Assembly: GCA_037039925.1 (NCBI GenBank)
Contig: JAXRKP010000070.1
Location: 192,501-256,500 of the forward strand
Source of the DNA: Doris montereyensis
Lineage: Eukaryota; Mollusca; Gastropoda; Nudibranchia; Dorididae
Length of the DNA stretch: 64,000 nucleotides
Reading direction: 5' to 3'
A model generated the notes under the pieces. The model worked only from the letters and a program-made list of their open reading frames with translations, searched no databases and was not told where the DNA came from. This document shows positions 12,601 to 23,100 of the stretch, in pieces (positions within the stretch are counted from its first letter, which is position 1; the number at the start of each line of letters is the position of its first letter). The position numbers and the translations under genes are program-made.

Positions 12601-12682
12601 AGAGGGTGGGGTGGGGGGTGCCACCTGGATTGGCGAATTTGAGACCAAGTTGTTGACTTTCTGTTTTTTGCATATAATTCAG

Positions 12683-12793
12683 GTAGAAAGATTATTTAGA
12701 TTTAGATCTATCTACAAGCTTATGGCCAATAAATGTCCATATGACATATACTTAATGCCAGAGATTGTTGAAAGAGTAAAAGGGCTGCTATAA
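12683..12793 (+). CDS. Candidate terminal exon, unknown protein
   Basis: A pyrimidine-rich tract ends in AG at 12681-12682. The frame VERLFRFRSIYKLMANK then CPYDIYLMPEIVERVKGLL stays open to a TAA at 12791-12793. It could be a final coding exon of 36 codons. No family is recognised, no upstream exon was found, and open stretches of this length arise by chance, so this is weak. Confidence 0.15.
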   Translation, partial: VERLFRFRSIYKLMANKCPYDIYLMPEIVERVKGLL

Positions 12794-13215
12794 GAAGGAC
12801 AACCCATCTAAAACGTTTGCTTTATGTTTTTTTCTTTTCATTTCTTTACCTGCATTTTCTCGAATTGTAGTTTTTTCACATTAAAATTCTATCTCCTTCG
12901 TTATTTACCGACTGATTTGTATAATATTTCACACGCAGTTTCCTCTCGTCAATGTTAATAGAATGACATTGTGGTTTTTTTTTATATCTTGTTAACTTTT
13001 TTAGAAAAAAAAATTTTTTTAAACAATGCCATTTTTGCGTATTAACCCAAGTAGAGCTCGCGGTGTTACATCCAGTTTTTTACAGTGAGGGGTTGCACCA
13101 GCCATTTGCATGAAAAAAACAAGTATATGCAACGGGTCAAGCTAGGATTTAGTCTTAGTTTGAACAATGAGTTCACGTTTACAGATGATAAAAGACCTAT
13201 AAGAAGCCTAGGTGT
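12794..13215. other. Intergenic stretch
   Basis: T- and A-rich sequence with no supportable feature. Confidence 0.35.
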
Positions 13216-13217
13216 CT

Positions 13218-13333
13218 GGTCCTAAATATAGGGCCTGCGTGCTTCCCGTGCCAATGACAGCGGCCCTAAATCTAGGGCCTGCGTGTTTCGGCCAACCGTA
13301 GCACGCCCTAAATAAAGGCCGGCACGGCACTCT
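13218..13333. repeat. Three near-tandem ~43-bp repeats with imperfect palindromic cores
   Basis: Units start at 13218, 13262 and 13304. The first two share GG(T/C)CCTAAAT(A/C)TAGGGCCTGCGTG; the third keeps CGCCCTAAATAAAGGCC. The core GGCCCTAAATCTAGGGCC is nearly its own reverse complement. The block is GC-rich against an AT-rich background. Confidence 0.75.
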
Positions 13334-13654
13334 TCTTGAGTTAATGATATTATTATGCTGTTATCAAAAAAAAAATTTTTAACTGTCCAAAATTTCTAAA
13401 AGCACGAAGTCATTCTTGAGATATTGAATGGAAAAAACTATCTGCACAGATTTTGAGTGATTTTATTCATAACGAAGAGAGGAGATAGATTTTAAAAATT
13501 GGGTAAAAATCTTAGAGGGCGCCCATTTCCTTGGCAACCAAGAACATTACAAACCTTTCAATGATAAAGGATGACTATATTTTGACAGCTACTCATATAG
13601 ATACTAAAATCAAAAACCCTAATAAAAAGCACAAAAAAATCACTTCAGGAGGCG

Positions 13655-13677
13655 CCCCCTCCCCCTCCCCCTCCCCC
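13655..13677 (-). promoter_or_regulatory. Candidate G-quadruplex / i-motif tract
   Basis: Four CCCCC runs separated by single T bases. The minus strand therefore has four G5 runs with one-base loops, a strong G-quadruplex pattern. No gene nearby gives it a role. Confidence 0.6.
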
Positions 13678-13679
13678 TT

Positions 13680-14145
13680 AATCTGACACGTTATAACCAT
13701 ATACTCATTTATACCATAGCCAAGTGGTAAGTACCTTTCTCTAGGGGTAAAAAATATTGAAAAAAGAACCTGGCTATATTAGTATTTGAACCATTTGCTA
13801 ACCTCACCACTTTCTATTAGACATTGACATTGCCATGACAGAGGGAGGATTTCTTCTTTTGTCAAGCACAAAATTTAATTATATACTCAGAGAGCAAAAT
13901 TCAGTAGCAAATGAACATAATATGTCTCAAGCCATCTTAACATCACAAAACCACTTTTAGTCACAATAATCAAGACGAGTAGGAGTAGTACATCTGCAGA
14001 CCTGATGTTAATGTTTAATCATACCCTTTTTTTTTTTTTTTTATAATTATGCCTTATTTACTATATTTTACGATTGGTTTTGCCATTTTCAAGTTGGTTA
14101 AAGCCCATCCATACAGGCCGGACACTTCCGCTCCCGCTTATAAGA
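13680..14145. other. AT-rich intergenic stretch
   Basis: No feature that I can support apart from a T run near 14025-14042. Confidence 0.35.
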
Positions 14146-14358
<213 letters not shown>

Positions 14359-15550
14359 ACACGCACACATACATAAATACTCACGCTCACAAAAGCGTCC
14401 TGATCAATGCAGGCAACTGTAGTAGTAGTAGTAGTGTATTATGTTAATATTACTTGTGAGCAGCATACAATACCACATGTGGGCTATAATGCTACATGAG
14501 TTGTTGGGTTTTTTTCAAGGTCAGGTGTTATTATTTTAGGGCTAGACGCATACACTTGGTAGAAAGTTTCGGGCTTGACTTGAACTAATGAAGTGAAGCT
14601 ACTTTGATTTGAGCTTTTATTTTAATATTGGAGACTCTAAGTACAACATGAGTGGATAGTGGACACTACTGGTTGGTTCTTCTGCTTTCCTTTTCCTCTT
14701 TTATTTATCTTTGATCTTGCTGTTTTCTCTCACCTGAAAGCAATGTATATGTTAGAGGGGGTAAACAAACAAACAAACAAATCCAACTGACATCTACTCC
14801 CTTTACCAATCACACCCATAAAAGGAGATAACTCACATAATATGTTGACATTTTTTTTTAAATGACTATTGTTTAGCTTGGATTCGAATTTTTCATTCCA
14901 AGAGTGGTGGCAGATCTGCATCTATTAGTATTATATTATAGGTAGTCATTGTTGAGATAGAGAGAGAGAGGGGAAAGGGGCATACTTGAAGACAACATTA
15001 GGGAATATTGTAGTTGTAGTAAAATGTTCTGCAGGGAAGTGAACTGACCGCAGAGTAAAGAGCCATGGAAGAAAGTGAGTAAGAAATCATGAAAAATATG
15101 ATGGAAATTAGTGACTGCAATGAAAGAGGATGAAGAATGTTTGGTGAAAAGAGGTGGGTGTGGTATATAAAGATATGAATGTGAACGAAAAGAAGAGATC
15201 ATTCACTGGTTTTCGTCTGTTCTTGGGTTGTTTTTTTTATTGGATTTTTCTATGTGTGTGTGTATGTGTAATTATTTGGCTAGAGCCTATCAGGGGTAGG
15301 GAAGGGGCACACTTTTAATAATTGCTATGGGATCTGTAACTTGCACAACGTGCACATAGCACTGTGAATTTTTCACTCATGATTTATAGAATCAGAGGAT
15401 GAATAGTCTGCAAGACTATAAAATAATATAATGGTTTGATATGCCTTTGGAAAATAAAACCATAGGTAGTTACCATACAGGACCCGAACTCCAAAAGCCT
15501 GTCTTGCCAGTCCAGCAAGATTCTAAAAAGTTGGCATATCTGATAATATT
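14359..15550. other. Intergenic stretch
   Basis: No gene or known repeat recognised. The minus-strand open frame at 14936-15202 is low-complexity and has no domain. Confidence 0.35.
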
Positions 15551-15552
15551 GT

Positions 15553-15570
15553 GGGGGGGGGGGGGGGGGG
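15553..15570. repeat. Poly-G tract (18 G)
   Basis: Uninterrupted run of 18 G. Homopolymers this long are prone to length error in assemblies. Confidence 0.9.
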
Positions 15571-15699
15571 TTTATATTGCAGTCCTTTTCTTTATATTTC
15601 TTGTACTTGTGTTTAAATTTAATGCTCTTACATGATATTATTTTGAAATTTTTAAGGGGGCGATAAAGTTCAGGGTTTTTATTCAGAGCTTGTCCCCAT

Positions 15700-15896
15700 C
15701 CCTGAACTGATTCTGTGGCTACCTGTTCGTTTAATTTTGCTTTTTACTCTTTACCACTCACAGAAGAGTTTAGGTACCTCAAAACTGCTGAGCAAAAACC
15801 AAAATCCCAAGGTCCCCAGGAAACCGGGAAACTCTGCTAATCGGGATGGTTTTACAATCCACTGAGAGTTCCCAATTATAGAGGTTCCACTGTATA
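15700..15896 (-). mobile_element. Possible pogo/Tigger-like DNA transposon end
   Basis: On the minus strand from 15896, next to TATA, the sequence starts CAGTGGAACCTCTATAATTG and continues into a segment with AGTTTCCCGGTTTCCTGGGG. The CAGTGGAACC(T/C)CTAT start with TA-rich flanks is typical of pogo/Tigger-type terminal repeats. I could not find the partner inverted repeat, so the element is truncated or the match is coincidental. Confidence 0.35.
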
Positions 15897-15899
15897 CAG

Positions 15900-16420
15900 A
15901 ATCATTAAAAAAAATACTCATTTCAACAATATATTAATAAGAGGTTCGCTTCTTAAAAGCTGCTTTAAAGATATTGATGCGTTCTTATTCTTTCCATCCG
16001 ATTTTCTGAGGAAGCACATTCTAAACTTTTAAAAGTCAAAGATCTATCACTGTAAGTTTTATAAATTTTTCAAAGGACAATGTTTGTTTAGTCAAGCGTA
16101 AGTTCTCACTGTACGGCAGTTAGGTTTTTCATAAATAAATTGCAAACGTATATATGTACATGTATGTTCCATTACCATTTAGACATTTAAAAACAATAAT
16201 AGCAAACTTATAGTCTATCCTGGCAGCCAATGTAGAGATTTAAATAGAGGGGCAAAATGTTCAGACTTTCTGTTAGAAGTAGGTTCAAGAACATATCAAT
16301 GCATTTGCCCTTTACCAACACTTTATCACCTGAGTCATGTTTGATTGAGATTTTAATTCTTAAGGATTTTATTTAACTTTAGAAATTCTGACAGTATCCT
16401 GTATTTCTTTTCTTTTACAG
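15900..16420. other. Putative intron upstream of the 16421 exon
   Basis: Non-coding DNA ending in the pyrimidine-rich acceptor TTTCTTTTCTTTTACAG at 16404-16420. I could not identify the preceding exon. Confidence 0.5.
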
Positions 16421-17223
16421 ATGTTGTAGACAACGGCTCTGATGACATCCCTGAAGATAAGGAGGATCAGTCTCGTGATGGGAAGAGGTCCGAATCAGCG
16501 TGTCTCTGTAAATGTGCTTTTTTCAAGGGAAAACCATGTCGAGAAAGATATACTGTTAAGGAGCTTCAAGAGATAAGAACGCGTTATGACAGTCTAGACC
16601 ATAAAGATTTGGACTTTGTGATCCTTGCCAAACTCGAATGTGGAATGCATTTGTCAGCTACAACCGCTCGGTCCACGAAAAAAGAACCAATTGAACGAAA
16701 ACAGCAAAACACAGATTACTATTACCACGGACAGTCCATTTGTAGGGAAATGTTTAAATACATGCACAACATCAGCCAAAACAGATTATCAGCCCTTATA
16801 AAACATTACAAAGCTCATGGCATCAGGGCCCGTGTCCATGGCAACTGCAACAGAGTACAGCCCAATGCTTTTTCCAAAGATGATGTTGATAGAGTGGTTG
16901 ACTTCATTACCAAATATGCAGAAAATTATTGCCATAAAAGTGGTTCAGTTCGTAAGGCAAATCAGTCGTCACCAACTAAAAGACTAGCTCTGATTAACTG
17001 CACCAAAAAGCAGGTGTATGAGGAGTATATGCGTTCTTGTGGGGATCACCGAGTGGTTAGTCTTTCAAGGTTTCGCACCATGTGGAGAAAGTTATTGCCA
17101 AACATTCGTATTTTGCCGATTTTAAAACCAGCCAATAATGTAAGACCAACTCTTGTGAAAGTTGAGACTTTTCCTCCCAATCCAAGCTATTCAAACCCAG
17201 GCTATGCAATTACAAGTCTTTGA
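16421..17223 (+). CDS. Exon of a transposon-related or domesticated metazoan protein (Cys cluster plus ICREMF / RVHGN region)
   Basis: A strong acceptor ends at 16420. The frame (two bases completing a split codon, then VVDNGSDD) stays open for about 267 codons to TGA at 17221-17223. Features in order: an acidic N-terminus, a Cys-rich element CLCKCAFFKGKPC, a helical region, YYYHGQSICREMFKYMHNI, a central block HGIRARVHGNCNRV, then CTKKQVYEEYMRSCG and FRTMWRKLLPNI. I recognise this order from a family widespread in cnidarians, molluscs and fish, often multicopy and transposon-like, whose members continue into a Cys-containing segment. Here similarity fades at LKPANN. A good donor (GTAAGA, starting 17140, phase 0) lies exactly there, so the true exon may be 16421-17139 and the last 28 codons read-through. 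No frameshift or stop in over 700 bases argues for constraint or youth. DNA binding is inference. Confidence 0.6.
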
Positions 17224-17640
17224 CACACCTCTGTGTTCCTAAACAGTGTATTATACAAACGATTTAATATATTATATACATGTATATATATGATATACAA
17301 CAGAAAAGTATATTCCATTCAGTGAATCATTCTTATATTAATGCGAAACGCAGATTTCATCTCTCTTGCTTCCGACAAATTCTTCTCACATCATTATTTT
17401 ATTGCATGTCTATTGTTTTGTATCTATTCATGGTATGACCATTGTCACATTATGATTCTCTTTCTGACCTACTCTGTCACAGTTTTTCTTTCTTCAACTC
17501 ATATCATTCCACCTCATTCCTGTCTGAAATCACATTAACTCACTTCACACCTCACAAATTACCTACATTTCATTCCTGTCTAAAAGCTCATTAAATCAAC
17601 TCACACCTCACATATTACCTACATTTTACCTGTCTTACCA
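17224..17640. other. Non-coding stretch after the 16421 exon
   Basis: 3'UTR or intron, depending on which exon model is right. I see no clear AATAAA close to the stop. A roughly 50-bp segment with CACCTCA, CCTACATTTCA and CCTGTCT is loosely duplicated at about 17510-17640. Confidence 0.4.
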
Positions 17641-17644
17641 CAGA

Positions 17645-17785
17645 CGGTTAGCGGTCGCTTCTAGTTGATCCTTACTTTCTTTTTAGGATTTCATTCTTTT
17701 ACGTTTGCCTCTCATCTTGCTATTTCCTGTCAATTCACTCTAAGATAACTGCAAGTGATGTAGGGGTAAACTCTAATTGCTTAGG
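17645..17785 (+). repeat. Dispersed repeat family R1, copy a
   Basis: Matches the family consensus in order: TTGATCCTTACTTTCTTTT, CATCTTGCTATTTCCTG, AATTCACTCTAAGATAACTG and GGGGTAAACT. Eight copies, all on the plus strand, occur in this window. Confidence 0.55.
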
Positions 17786-17876
17786 CAAATCAGTCAACCT
17801 GATTTACATATACCCTTAACTTATTTCATTTCAATTCACCTCTGACATTCAACTTGTCTTTTGGCTTCTAGTTACT

Positions 17877-17880
<4 letters not shown>

Positions 17881-17948
<68 letters not shown>

Positions 17949-17970
17949 GTAATAATAATAATAATAATAT
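17881..17970 (-). repeat. (TAA)n microsatellite, 3' tail of the adjacent LINE
   Basis: About 30 TAA units on the plus strand (ATT/TTA on the minus strand). They directly abut the minus-strand LINE terminus GGATGAATAAAGTAATATT, so the array is best read as that LINE's simple-repeat tail, perhaps expanded. Confidence 0.8.
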
Positions 17971-19150
17971 TACTTTATTCATCCAAAGAAGGAAATTACA
18001 TTCTGTTCCTCATAAATAAGTTTAAAAATCATAATACATTATATTCATTATTAAAATTGCTAAACATTAATGCAGTAATATAATAAGAGTATTAGTATAA
18101 CAAATACATCACAGAAATGCGTAGGATATACAACCTCATTCGAGCCCTCACAGCCCCCCCCCCAAACACACACACACACAACCGACCCCCTCACACACAC
18201 CCTCGGTCAAAGCTCATTCATCCATGTCCAACTCCCCACATCTATTTGTTTTGTTGAAAATATTGACTGCTTGGAATGAATGAATTCAGGTTTCTGAACC
18301 TACCACTTCTAATTATTTTTAGACAGTCGATGTCTGCACGAAGTGGATAAGTTTCGTCATCAGCGATGTCAGTCAGTTTTTTGGTTATAGTCGTTCATAA
18401 ACTGTATCAAATCAGTCCTGTGTGTTCCCAATCAGCCCACCTGCCTTTCTGATCACATTGTCAAGTCTCCTCCTATCAAATTTAGTTGTGTTCCCACCCC
18501 AACTAGGAAGCCCAAATCAATACAGAACATATAATTGACAAATAGAACATTTATAATAGGTGTCTATCGACATGAAAAGGTCTGAGTTTTTCTCATGCAA
18601 TAAAGCCGTATGTTCGCTTTTTCATGATGTTCTCTGTGTTCTCAGTCCAATTCAATGTGTTATTGTTATCATTAATTATACCTAAATACTTGTAGCTCTG
18701 TGCTCGCTCAATTTCTATCCCTTATTGTGACTGGGGAGGGTTCAATTTTTATTTTTCTGGAAATCGATTATCATTTCCTTAATTTTTGAAACATTTAATT
18801 CAAGGTAGTTTTGGTCGCACCAGCTCACAAAATTGTCTACTTCACTTAAAAAGTTATTGTCATTGTCATTAATTATAAGTCCGATTTCCCCAGATCGTCT
18901 GCATATTTGTCTATGATGACGTCGTCATGTTTGGATCTACAGTCTGCGGTATACAGAGAGAAGAGATATGGGGATATACTGTACCCTGGGGAGCACCAGT
19001 ATTAGTATATAATGTGTCAGAAGTTAGGTCGACGGGAGGTTTGATTTTCTAAAAGAAAGGGGAAGTCACACCCTGAAATTACCAGTTATGAAACACAGGG
19101 TTAATTTATGGACTCCAATCAAATGTTTTTGTCTAAAGCAAGCTCTGAAT
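17971..19150 (-). mobile_element. 3' fragment of an APE-type LINE with a YADD reverse transcriptase remnant
   Basis: On the minus strand, broken frames give ISPYLFSLYTADCRSK, then DKYADDL (18890-18917, the catalytic YADD box), then WASWVGGNTTKFDRRRLDN and IRKAGGLIGNTQD (about 18420-18530), and finally an untranslated 3' end with an ATT tail. The CWGGN-like segment and the order are typical of the RT C-terminal region of common invertebrate LINEs. There is no endonuclease and only the last part of the RT, so it is 5' truncated near 19150. Many stops show it is dead. Confidence 0.8.
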
Positions 19151-19409
19151 TAAAATATCTATATCTATATATATATATCATTTTATCAGTAATATTATAC
19201 TCATCTTTACTTTGCTCTGTGTAGGTTTCTTATTTTAGGGAGTTGTCTGATTTTTAAACAATCAAACTTTTATTCATTGATGTTAATTCGACCAATCAAG
19301 TAATATGTTATATGTTTTTAAGGTGGGATACTATGAAAATCTGTTGAGTAGTTTCCTTTACAGGAATTTGTAATATCAAAATTTGAATGAATAATATACT
19401 AAATTAATG

Positions 19410-19675
19410 TACATATGGTTAGACTGTTGGACTTGGGATTATGAAGACCTGGGTTCAAATCCTAGCAAAGCTTGATCCAATGTTGTGTTCTTTTAGAAAA
19501 ACACTTATCATACCTTTTCTTAGTTGGATTAGGTGAAAATGGGACCAACATCAGCTGAGGAGTAGACGAGTGTCCTGTCTGGGAGGTGACTTACTGTATT
19601 TTCACCTGTTCAGGGATGAGCTCCAGCTCTATGAGTCAGAACTGTCTTGAAGGCAATTTGTATTTTTATTTTCAT
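19410..19675 (+). mobile_element. tRNA-derived SINE, copy B
   Basis: A-box-like TGGTTAGACTGTTGGAC (19416-19432) and B box GGGTTCAAATCC (19451-19462), followed by CTAGCAAAGCTTGATCCAA and TGTTGTGTTCTTTTAGAAAA. These parallel copy A (6165-6480) in the same order. The 3' part shares GGTGACTT/GGTGATTTC and GGGATGAGCTCCAGCTCT/GGGATAAGCTCCTGCTCT with copy A. Confidence 0.7.
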
Positions 19676-19839
19676 ACAAAAAGTGATCTTTCAACTGAAA
19701 CCGAAATATAGTATTAGTAAGTATCAATTGTTAGCACCATTCTCTTTTGGAATTGAAATCAGAACTGCAATCCAATTAAACGGATTTTTGATAGTGTAGT
19801 GAATCTAAAACATTTTTCTTTATTTGTTTATACAGTTCA

Positions 19840-20180
19840 TTTCCTATTTCAAGATATTTCTTGATTCTTTTCAGAAGTATCAAAAGTTTGAAAATATTTC
19901 CCATTCAATAAACCACCATCAGAGATATACAAGAGGCCACAACAAAAAACTGACAATTCCGAAATCCGAAATTCGAAATAAAAAAATCCCATCTGCACTC
20001 GTTTTTTCCATTCGCCACCCATATCTGGAACTCTCTGAGTCAAGATACCATCGATTCCACTAACATTGACACATTTAGGAGACTAATATCAACTTATTAG
20101 GACAATGAAAGATGTAACTGTGTATTGGTCCTCCAAACCGGGGGTTTTCACAGACACGAAGAAGAAATGGCAGTGGGGCT
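19840..20180 (+). mobile_element. LINE C-terminal remnant
   Basis: The frame at 19824-20063 gives HHQRYTRGHNKKLTIPKSEI then FSIRHPYLELSESRYHRFH, and a shifted frame gives ETNINLL. The pattern (basic stretch, F-S-x-R-x-P-x-x-x-x-L-x-x-S, short tail) matches the extreme C-terminus of CR1/Jockey-type polyproteins. Only this end remains. Confidence 0.5.
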
Positions 20181-23100
20181 TCATTATTTATCTAATGTAC
20201 CTCTTATGATATGTTGACTTTTTTACTCAAGTTTTGTAAGTACTCTAATCTAAAGAGCTCTACTTTAAATTTTAACTTTGATTGTCTATATCCGGACACT
20301 GATATGTGATATCAATCATGAGGACTCATGTCCCATAAGCATATATTTATCTGTATATATAATTATGAATTGGTCGATTTTTGTTCGCCAAAGGCTCGGT
20401 TGATAGGCCACTAAGAGTAACCATATTTAGCCTTTAAATTATCCCTGGATCATGTTTATTTGATAAAATGTTCTGCCAAAAGTGTTGTTGAATTAATGTG
20501 AACTTCATTGTTTCCCTGTGTGGGTATCATTTTCATTCAGCTAGGCTGTCATCTTGAACAGGTTATACCGAGTAATTAAAAAGTTGGAATGGTACATTCA
20601 CACCTACCTGCGTAATCTGAAAATAAAATCCAACCCAATCTAATAATCATACTTGGCACCACCGGGGCTGTTATATGCTTGTATATATATTTGTTTTTAA
20701 CAAAAGGAATGAAGCTAATAAATAAAAGATACGCGTTAGATGGGTGTTATATTTAAGCAAAGGCATGGAACGCTTGAATACATTTAATAGGAGGCCATCA
20801 TGGAGTATTATGTGTTACAGATTATGAGGACACATGTCTCAATAAGCAGATGTATTTGTTTGGACACAGATGTATGAACTCAGGTTAGATGCCAAATCTT
20901 TCAGCTGATAAATGTTCGTACATGTATAGCCATTACGCTTAATTTTTAAACATAAAATTTCTATGAATTGAGCTAGTAGGATTATTACCCATCAATTACT
21001 TTTCACATTTGCCAGCAACATCTCCCTCTTTATGAAAAGCGAAATATAATCTCAACACTTATAATCTAAGAGATATTTTTATTTGCTTTCTGGTGAAAAT
21101 GTTCAAGTTGTCTAGATATCACAATATACATGTATGCAAATAATGAAAGTTCTTTTTTTTTAATGACCTTAAAATTATTTACATGAATATGGTTGCTATG
21201 TCAAAACAAGGCCATTCTAGTAATATAATCCTTTTCTGCTCTCAGCTTTTAGGCCTTGGGACTTAAACATAATGTATAGAGTTTTAGCATCTAAGGGCAT
21301 AATCTTTTTAATTCCTCTGATCCCTGCTCGTGTCCCAATGGTTAACAATCCTGTAGCACCATCATCATATATACATCTTACATAAAAATGTTTTCTAATT
21401 TGTTGCTTTGCTCAATGCTTGCTCATTTCCCTTTTATACTCTGTGTGATGCATTTCAATCCAGTGATAAAGTTAAAGACTGATTCTTGCATATTTACAGT
21501 CTTTGCATTCCCTTCATGTAGACAAGCACTCAGAAGGCATTATCTCATTGAAATGCAATCTAGTCTACATGAGCATGGAATGATATCCAGACTTTAAGAG
21601 GTTATCATTTTGAATTTTGTGCAATTTCCTTTCTTTAAACTTCTGTGAAATTGGCAACTATTAGTTCTATTTGTTAGTATAATATTTATTTTCTAATGGA
21701 CTGATGCTGTAATTGCTTATTGTAAATTCTTTCATGATAATCAATTTTTCAATGCATCAAGCTCTTTACATGGAATATAGATAAAACTATTCAAAAGCAG
21801 AAACACAGATTATATTTCCAGCATCCAAAGTTATGTAGGCTTCAATTACACTTAGAATGTTTCAGCTTTTCTTTATACATAAACTTTCAAATAAGGTTTA
21901 AGCCTTAACAGAACAAAGAAGAGATAAGGCAAAAACTCCTAAAAGAATAAACAGAAAAAATTCATTGGCACTGGAAAAGTTCATATCAGTTAATTATACA
22001 TCAGTATTCATGTTAATTCCTTTGTTGTTGTTATTTGTGGAGCCTTTTTTTTTTTCTTGTCTACATTTTTTACTTTCTAAAGACCAATCATTTGTCAGCT
22101 GGTTCTGCCTTAGTGCAACATTTGCCTTTTTCTGATATCATTGTGTCGCCTAGTCAAAGCATTCATGAAAAAGCACTATGTTTCTACAAAGACTCAGAGA
22201 TAGTGACATTCCCTTATCCCAAACTGGATGTTTTGTAATGGATTCTCATTTTGCTTCAAATGTTCAGATCAATTATATCATCAGAACAGGAGAAAACACA
22301 ATATGCCAGCAAACAGATATGGCCAGTGTCATCATGAACTCTGTGACGTAATGTAGGTCAATCAGATTCTGTAGTCTATGTGCTTGCATCACCAGTTGTG
22401 TAGTGAGCAGTGCATTCATTTTTGCAAAGTTGTTTTTCTAATCAGTGAAGAAATCATTTCCTATTCATATCTTTAAAAAACGAAAAATCACTCCCTTCGA
22501 CTAGTAGTAGGGCCGTATCTTGTTCGGAACCAGGGTTGTCTTATTTTGCTAAAGTTTCATCAGTTTTTCATTTAGCTAATAGCATTTTTACTTGTACTTT
22601 CATGACCATCAGTGACAATGATAACCATACTTTCTAGTTCCATGATCAACATACACGTTCCCAATGGTTGCATTTGTATATCTTCTTGACTTTGGTAAGT
22701 GAAGAAATATTGTTCCTCCATCCAAACAGTTCATATATTGTTTATTATATTTGCAAATTTTCCTATCGCATATACAGAGATCTGCACTTTTCCCATAATC
22801 ATTCTGCTGAAGAGGCTGTGCTCATATCCATATGTAACACCATTCAAAAATATCTGTACTGTCAGTGCATATATTTTCAGTAGTCAGCACTACACTAGTT
22901 TTACTCATTATCGATGGCTGGCTCTTTTCTTCCTTTGTCACTCTCAAAACAGAAACTTTGGGGGCATATTTGCATTTGAGGCTAGTTACTAATAGTACAC
23001 ATTGATATACTTACATTTGGTGCTTTGTATTCATAGTACACATTGATTGGAGACATTTTTTTTAGCAATTGACTGTGGTATCTCGATTCCAGTCTCCCTA

